A DNA stretch of 64,000 nt from Struthio camelus (taxonomy: Eukaryota > Chordata > Aves > Struthioniformes > Struthionidae): assembly GCF_040807025.1 (NCBI RefSeq), contig NC_090953.1, positions 25,218,997-25,282,996 on the forward strand. The letters run 5' to 3'. Made by a program: the position numbers and the translations under genes. Below are positions 57,101 to 64,000 of the stretch, in pieces; within the stretch, counting starts at the first letter, position 1, and every line of letters starts with the position of its first letter. A model generated the notes under the pieces. The model did no database searches and had not been told where the DNA came from. It saw only the letters and a program-made list of their open reading frames with translations.

Positions 57101-60100
57101 CAAGAACATGAATCCTAGGACAGCCATGATCCCCAAATGGGGGGTGGTTTGGGGCTTGCACCCTGACTTAGGTTCTCCTGTGTAAACTCATGCCTAATGG
57201 CCATAAGGCTGAGCACCTGACTACTGGAGTAGTTCACTAACATTCAAAATCCAATGCAGCTAATTCTGCCCTCTGCACATGCAGCAGAGTGGGTGGCTGC
57301 GGGACTGAAGCAGGTGGTTGAAGCTGTTTTCCATGTTCTTAGGGTGAACCAGACAAGACTGCAGGAGAAGTCTTGCTTTGGTGACTCTGGGTTCTGGGTA
57401 GATGACCCCATAGCAGAGCAGAATGAGGAGGGGGGTTGGAAACTTGTTCTGAGCTGAGGGCATCTCATGTATCTTGTCACTGCTCAAAGTTAAATCGCCT
57501 GTGAAGAATTCATGAGCCTCTGGTGTTCTTATTCAGTGCAAGAGTAACTTGTGTATTGTAGCTAGGCCGTGTTGCACATAAGACTCATAGTGTTTGCAGT
57601 CTTCCTTGCTGCCTTTTTCAACTTGAAGAGCCTGAAGATCTACCTATGATGTAGTTGTAACAGATGAAAGTACTGTGTAATTTTAAACTCTCTTGGTGTG
57701 GAGGGCTTGGAAGAGGCTTAATCCTGTACGGGAAATACTTGTGCTTTAATCTATTCATGGTCCCTCAAGCTTTTCCGTTGTCTTCCTCAGGTCAAACTAA
57801 ATACCAGTCCAATCCCGGATAAATTTAAGAAGCCCCTTTCAGCATTAAGAGGATTACACGTGGTAGAGAATGGACTCCAGAAGTTCATGACCTTTCCCTA
57901 ATGCTATTGGGGAAACAAACACACGTGAAGACACCTTGCTTGGCGCAGTGAAGTGCACAGCAAGACAATGCTGAGATCATACAGCATCAGTCTGAGCAAT
58001 GTGAGAAAGTATAAGCTTATTCAGCAGTCTTGTATCTGACACAGTTGGAGAGTTATTCAGACCTGGGCGGACCTGTGTGGCAGAAGGGATAATGCTGGAG
58101 ACTGAACGTGGCATGCTTAATGTTAAATCTTGATAAAGATCCATTTGCAGGTAATGGTAGTCCTTGATGAACTTTAATTGCCTTGTCAAAATGGTCTGAG
58201 TTGAGGCCCAGCCTGGCTACTGCAGTAGTTCATAGGTGCTTGCTCCAGGAGTTTCCTAAATGCTTGCTTTAGGTCCCTGACCCAAACTGAAGGGTACAGT
58301 TCAGCAGCAAGCGTGGTGGCTGCTGGTGATGAAAGGTGTAATTGTAGAACCTGTCCGGTAGCTTCTGAGACAGAGCTCACATAGTGCTTCAAAACACTTG
58401 CCTTTCAGGCTGATTTGATTGTTCTCTAAAGAAAGGCAAAACTTCCTTAGCTGGATTACATGTGTAGACATTAGCTTTTAGTGGCTGCGCATGCCACAGC
58501 TTTTGGTGTTGGAGGTCCAGCTTGGTGCCACACCTGTCCTTGAGCAACTGTTTCACAGCAGATGTTTCTCCTCCCCCAAATTTAAAACTGCATGTTTGTC
58601 TCGGGTCTGAATAAGAATGTGAACAAAGCCATGCTCTAAGGTAGCTTTTGTTGCACGGCTGTTCAGGTTGCATGTTTTCTAAGCTTTAAAGCTGGACTGC
58701 AAGTGTGTGGAAGATGCTGCCACCAGATTTGGTGGGAAAAGTTAAAACCAGCTTATGAAATCACTAGCCTTTCTGTAGGTGCAGCTTTCAGTTCTGCTTC
58801 AAGATTAAACTGAGTAAAGCTCCTTCTCTGTAGTCTTTGTATGCCTATTTTACTCATGATCTGGTTAAGATGGCTAGTTCCAGCTGCATGCAGCATGTTA
58901 ACAAATGAACTTAGTGGTTGTAGGTACTTCAAATAGCCTAGCAGCATTGATTTCCCCTTTCATTAAGCTCTGCTCATTTAAATGAGACAAAGTATCCATT
59001 ATCTTGATACAGGTTGCCAGCCCATCCTCTAAAGAATGGGAGGATGCTTAGGTGACTTTCTAGTTGACAGGAGTTGCTTACGGTGCCAAGTTCAGTGTAA
59101 AGGCTGCTAGTTGTGGATCATCGTATCTTAATGATTTGCAGTGGCTGCTTTGTTTAAGGAAAACTAAAGGACAAATGCAGACCAAGACTAGCTAATTAGA
59201 TCAACTTCCTGCTTGCTCTCGATTGCAGTTAATGACATATCACTTGTTTAGCCACCCAAAAAGTCCTCTCCAGTAGTATAATGTAAATGCTTGTTTCACT
59301 GTCCTGCAGTCACCAGGAAACATGCCAAGTAGCACTGGATGCAGCTGACTTGATATGTGAGATCTTGGAAGGTGGGACAAAAAATTGTGGAAGCAATGAC
59401 CCAAAATGTAGCACTGCTTACCTCAACTGTGTAGGTTTAACAGGGTGCCTGAGCCTGGGCAAGGTGGATATTGGGAGCTCACCTGGAGTCTGTGGCTGAG
59501 AACGATTGTGCTTGCCCAAAAAAATGCTGTGTCACTATACAAGCTTGGAATAGTGAAATTGAACCCCTACGTGCCCAAAGAGCTATACACCTAATGCCTT
59601 TTGCTTTGAGTCCATGTAGTCAGACATATTAATGTCTCATTTGAAACATCAACAGTTCTGTCCTGGAAAGTAGCTCTAGTAAACAGAAAATAATTGTAGT
59701 AAACAGAAATAAAAATTCATCAAATCCACAATTGGAAGCGGATCATGGAGTTATGTTCTTCCACAGCATGGACTTGGCCTAGGGCTGTTGCACTCTGCAG
59801 CAGATACAGATTGGATTTATGTTGCTGAAGATCCAGCAGGTTTCCAGTGGGTTTTCTGACTTCCTGTGCTGGCCTAGCCCTCTGGTTCAGGTTTTGATGA
59901 GAGAACCTTGTGGCAATCTCTCTCACCCTTCTCCTACTTCTCTCACTTCTTCTGGGAGAAGTAGGTAGAGCAGCAAGGCTAAGTCACAGTATGCTCTTCC
60001 TTTAGTTATTTAAATAGTTGCTGGCTAGCTTTCAAGAGTCTGGGGTTGTTGAAACAAGGCAAACTCCTTCAGCTGGCTATGAAGCAGTTCACATGGCAAC

Positions 60101-63100
60101 AAATGTCTCCAGGAATTCTTCAGATTAGGGGGAAGATGCTTAGTCAGGTGTTTAGACCTTTTGTAACTGGTAGGGCTCTAGCTAACACAGGAGGCCCTGA
60201 TGTTTCCTAGTGCACCCTAGGTATCCAATTGGCTCTTCCTCTAAAAGCTTTCACTCAAGATTTTAGTCTGATTGTCTTGTGTGCAAAACATGCTTGGAAA
60301 CTTGACTTTCATGGATACAATTCCTAGCCTTTGAAACTGGAGGTGTAAAAAAGCGTGAAAAGCATAACTACTGCTGTGATTCCCTTTTGTGACCTGAAGT
60401 GCTTAGACACTTGCCTCATTTCCTTCTCTGGACTTTACTTGAAAGTTCAGCCTTGGATAGACCTATAGTCCATGAGGCTGCTGCTCATTAAGATGTCTTG
60501 GAGTTGCATCTGGTTTCGTCAGTGAACAGAGCTCCTTTCTATCTGCTCTACAGTTGAGCTGTGCTTATCCTTCTGCTATTCTGTGCACTCAGGGGCCTCG
60601 TTCATGGAGGTGTTTCTTCCTTAGTCAAGCTTTGCTAGAGGTTGGCCTGTAGGAGTGGAGGGAGACCTCTTCAGTGGTTGTAGAGGCAGTAGGAGGGGGA
60701 GCTAGCTTGCTTGGTTCATGGTCATTTAACTGTTCTGTTCCCTTCTTTGAGCTCTTGTTTTTTTCAGATTTCAAGATGTAAAATGCACTTGCTGGATTTT
60801 TAGCTTGCTTTGCGAGTGACCTAGGTCTGAAAGGCTTGAACGCTTGCATGTCTTTGCACTTGAATCAAGAGTGTCGTATTTCCTAAATTGCCAGAACAAG
60901 TATGATGGAGCAGAGAGATGCTGCTGTGAAGGGGTAGGGGTTGAACCAGGCTCAACTTGTCATGCTGCCTTAACACGTCTGCCACAAACTGCCTGTGGGT
61001 GACAGCTCTTGGTGCCCGTCCTTACTTGTCCTCTCCACACAGGCTAAGCTGTAATTTTCCAAATATTTTCCTGTTCCAAATGCCTGGCTGGTGGAGCCGC
61101 ACTGCATACCAGATCAGAGAAATGAGCTGGGCTAAAACTAACTCCTAGTGGCTTGGTTTTAACCAGATCAGTTCCTCGACCCGGTTTCCTGTGTGAGAAC
61201 TCATCTGCCTAAGTGGTGTAAGTGGAGGGGAGTGCTGGGGTGGGGACAAGTGGTTGGGGCTGCAGCTTGAATAAGCTGGCTGTGCTGGGGCCGGTAGGGT
61301 TTAACTGTAGGCTAAGGGCTGAACTGTGCAGAGATACTTCTCTTTAAGAATCCTTTGAAGTGTTTTGAGTGTGATGCTAATGTTAAAGTCTGGAAAATGC
61401 CGCTTTCTGTCAGGGCAGTGGTGTGGGAAGCTCTCCAGCCTATGTTACAATGTACTGTGGGCACCCTGGCTCCAGGGATCTCCTGGACTGGGGAGGACAT
61501 CATCCAGGAAAGCTGCCTGCTTTGAGACTTGCACAGGAGCTTTTTACTAAGGACCTGCTGCTTGTGATGCTGCTGAAATGAAACCTAACCATCTTGCAAG
61601 GCAGGGGTTTGGTCTCTTCCAGATTCTTGGGCACAAGCCCAGTGCAGTACAGGTCCCTTTGCCAGGATGGTTGGCTTCCAGTGGCAACTCCAGGGAAAAA
61701 TTCAGGTTGGAAAGACTCGTGCTGGTTCCTGGGGCTTGCAAAAGTCTGCAGCAAAGCATTTGGACTGGGTTGGACTGTGCCAGGTGGCAAAGTGAAACTA
61801 TTTAATATTTGCTGAACATACTTACAACTAACTCCAAGTTGTGACTCTGTATACTGAATTTCTGTAGGAAGTTAATTCTGCCTGCCCCAGTATTCTATTA
61901 GCTTTGTCTGCCATCAACAATTGACTGCTTTGTAAGAAATTTCTGGACTCTGAATTTGAAAACAAATATTCCAGAAATCTGTTTCAATTCTATTTAAGTT
62001 GGTATTTTCCTTTATGACCCATATCCATTTTTTAGCATATTAGCTGTTTAAAGGAGAAGCAGGCATGTGCTGACTGTTTGCTTAGGTTGGAAGATCTCAT
62101 TAAAAAAAAAATACTGGTTATCTAAAACTTACTTTGTGCTTCAGAGTAGTTGTATGTGTAATGGAATTGCAGGGAGCTTGTCTTCAATGCAGATTGAAGC
62201 CATCAGAAAGAAACATAGGTTTCGAACTTGAATTTGATTTGTTTCAGTTAAACAGAATCATTTATTTCCTGGGGGGGGGAAAAAGCAAGCTAAGGGAAAC
62301 TTGCAGGTCTAGGTTAGAATGCTGTGGAGTGTTTTGTCTCTAAGGAATTAGTTCCCCATTTTTCCTAACTTTTTCAGTGGTAGGTTTCATTTGAAATGTT
62401 GGATGAGGGACTCTAGGTAGGGTTAAAGTTCTGCAGTCTGTAGCTCTTCTGTTCTGGTCTGTGCTTCCCAGCTTGGGAGTTAATTTTGGGAAGATGGTAT
62501 AAAACCTAGTAAAATGCTGGTCAGCCAGTGGAAGGCAGTCGCCTGCTGTCAGGGATCTGGGCTATGGCAGAGCACTTGTGCATTTCCATAAACATGGCAG
62601 TGTTGCATATTCATATGGGCAAGTTATGGTTGCTGTGGGAACTGAGTTGTCTGAGCAGTATGCTTTTATCCTCTTCTCCCTACAGCTGCATTACAAATGT
62701 TTTTAGGACCTGTCCAAAACAAGCGATCTGAAAACTAACTGGGAGAACTAATGCAGTAAAATACCCTGCTGGTGGTATGGCATGATGCTTTCAGAAAATT
62801 CAGTGCTGCTTCAGGTGCTTGGTAGTAATGTGACTGAATTGCTACTACAGCTTGTGGTAGTACGACTAGAGGAGTAGAAAAAACCTGGGGGATGATATCC
62901 CAGTTAAGTACTGCGGAGGAGGCTACAGCTAGGAAGGGGGAAGACTGCAGTTCATCCTCTGCTCCAGCTTTACCTGGTCGCATCCTGACTGCAGCACTTC
63001 AGCTGCCGCTGAGCCGGGAACGCTGGCGATCCCGATGCCTCCATGGGGTGAAGATGAATGCCGCGCCCTTGGTGAAGCAGCCCCCTTCCCACCTAGGGGA

Positions 63101-64000
63101 CCCGACTGCTGGGGTCTCATCTGGGCTTTGCCAGGCTGTGGGTAACTAGATGACTTGGGTGTGGAAAAAAAGGCCATGAACACTGTTAGAGCGTCTGGGA
63201 TGGCCAGGGTTGCACATGAGGGATAACGTGACAGGCTGGAGTCACTGCAGCACCCTGCTGGAGAGCAGCGAGTGGTGTGTGCGAGGTGTACATCTGATGG
63301 CACAGTAGGAGGGTGTGGGGGCAGGGGGAGGAGGAGGAGACAGCTGCCACTGCTTGGGAGCTGCCTTATAAATGCCCTCTGACTCAGATTTCGGGTAACA
63401 CAGCTGAGCATCTTGTGGTTTCACCAGCCCCCAGATCCTGCAGTAAACTGGAATTCTCAGACCGTGAACCTGCTGTGTTTCCTTAGGCTATTGGCACAGG
63501 CTTAAACCGAGGCAAGAGTCTGGCCTCTCCAGTACTGTAGGCCTGTGAACACCCTACAGGGAAGGGGAGGGCTCGGTGGGACCGGGTGGGTGGAAGGGGA
63601 AATAGGCCATGAAAACCCCGGATGTGAAATGGGACCAGCCAGAGTGCAGGACCCGTTTTTGCTAAACTAGGGTGACGTGCCCACTCAGACTGGTCTGGGG
63701 ATAATGCGCTTCTCTTCATATAGCGGGGCGGGGGGTTTTGAAGGTTATCCTTGTTACTCAATGGTAAACAATGCAGAGTCAGTGAGGCACAGTGGCCAAG
63801 CTGAACCAAATAGATTATGCTAGCAGAATTGTGAAGCTTTGCATTGGGCTCTGAATTGGAGCCAGCAGCTGGAGTCTGTCCAGGACTAAAGTGTTTTTGG
63901 GTTTTGTGGGTGGAGGGAGGCGGGGACAGGAGAGCTGGGTAGCACTAAAAACTAACTGTCTGATCTGTCGCTGCTGCTATCGTCGTTGCTGGGGGGATTG
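54107..64000 (+). other. CPEB1: CPEB1 intron 2 (to end of window)
   Basis: I looked for the next CPEB1 exon (human sequence begins DFQDSEETV) and did not find it. The sequence is CpG-poor and T/G-rich on the + strand, with short open frames only. There is one small perfect inverted repeat (10-base arms at 59933-59942 and 59956-59965). From about 62950 to 63420 GC content rises, with no exon recognised. I see no mobile element here, though old diverged copies could be missed by eye. Confidence 0.65.

Noticed and set aside
59933-59965. Perfect 10-base inverted repeat as a microRNA or structured RNA
   Set aside because: The stem is far too short for a pre-miRNA and has a 13-base loop; one such hairpin is expected by chance in 10 kb.
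60769-60785. TTTTTTCAG followed by ATTTCAAGATGTAA as the next CPEB1 exon (expected to start Asp-Phe-Gln)
   Set aside because: It starts Asp-Phe-Lys-Met and then hits a stop at once; no CPEB1-like sequence follows.
1-64000. CRISPR arrays, retroviral or other capsid-bearing elements, rRNA and tRNA genes
   Set aside because: The tandem repeats have no spacer structure, and no recognisable viral protein motif, long terminal repeat pair, rRNA core or tRNA A/B box pair was seen. This was by eye only; a homology search would be decisive.

Overview
The window reads as vertebrate nuclear DNA from a GC-rich, gene-dense chromosome, most likely a bird. The reasons are short introns (27 AP3B2 coding exons in about 14 kb), many GC-rich minisatellites, an old CR1 LINE fragment, and gene content that in human lies on 15q and in chicken, from memory, on chromosome 10. 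No bacterial, plasmid or CRISPR features and no retroviral or capsid-bearing element were seen.

Layout. (1) 1-9.6 kb, + strand: last three coding exons and about 4 kb of 3' UTR of MYO9A, a class IX myosin with a RhoGAP tail. (2) 11.2-14.6 kb, - strand, converging on MYO9A: complete NR2E3, the photoreceptor nuclear receptor, in 8 coding exons (406 aa), with minisatellites in its first two introns. (3) 14.6-23.9 kb: intergenic DNA upstream of NR2E3, with a 3 kb, 26-bp-unit minisatellite, a second purine-rich minisatellite, and a group of CRX-like and MARE-like motifs. (4) 24.0-29.5 kb, + strand: two tandem genes for LRAT/PLAAT-type (NlpC/P60 superfamily) proteins, each keeping the His-His-Cys catalytic set and each with a probable 15-18 nt microexon; the second has a 28-bp minisatellite in an intron. 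(5) 30.2-44.6 kb, + strand: complete AP3B2, the neuronal AP-3 beta subunit (1110 aa), with a large minisatellite and a possible alternative first exon in intron 1, an in-frame alternative donor in the hinge, and a candidate 24-nt cassette microexon in the ear. (6) 47.3 kb to the end, + strand: the start of CPEB1 (TATA box in a CpG island, a tiny first coding exon, exon 2 at 53.9 kb); the rest of CPEB1 lies beyond the window.

The genes do not form one pathway. MYO9A and NR2E3 are neighbours in human 15q23, and AP3B2 and CPEB1 are neighbours in human 15q25.2; here the two pairs are about 16 kb apart with the PLAAT-like pair between them. The parts most worth follow-up are that pair, the two unusual AP3B2 exons, and the concentration of at least six unrelated minisatellite families in about 19 kb. 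I found no convincing evidence for a wholly new type of biological system. Exon limits were read by eye from splice sites and reading frame, and no alignment was run.
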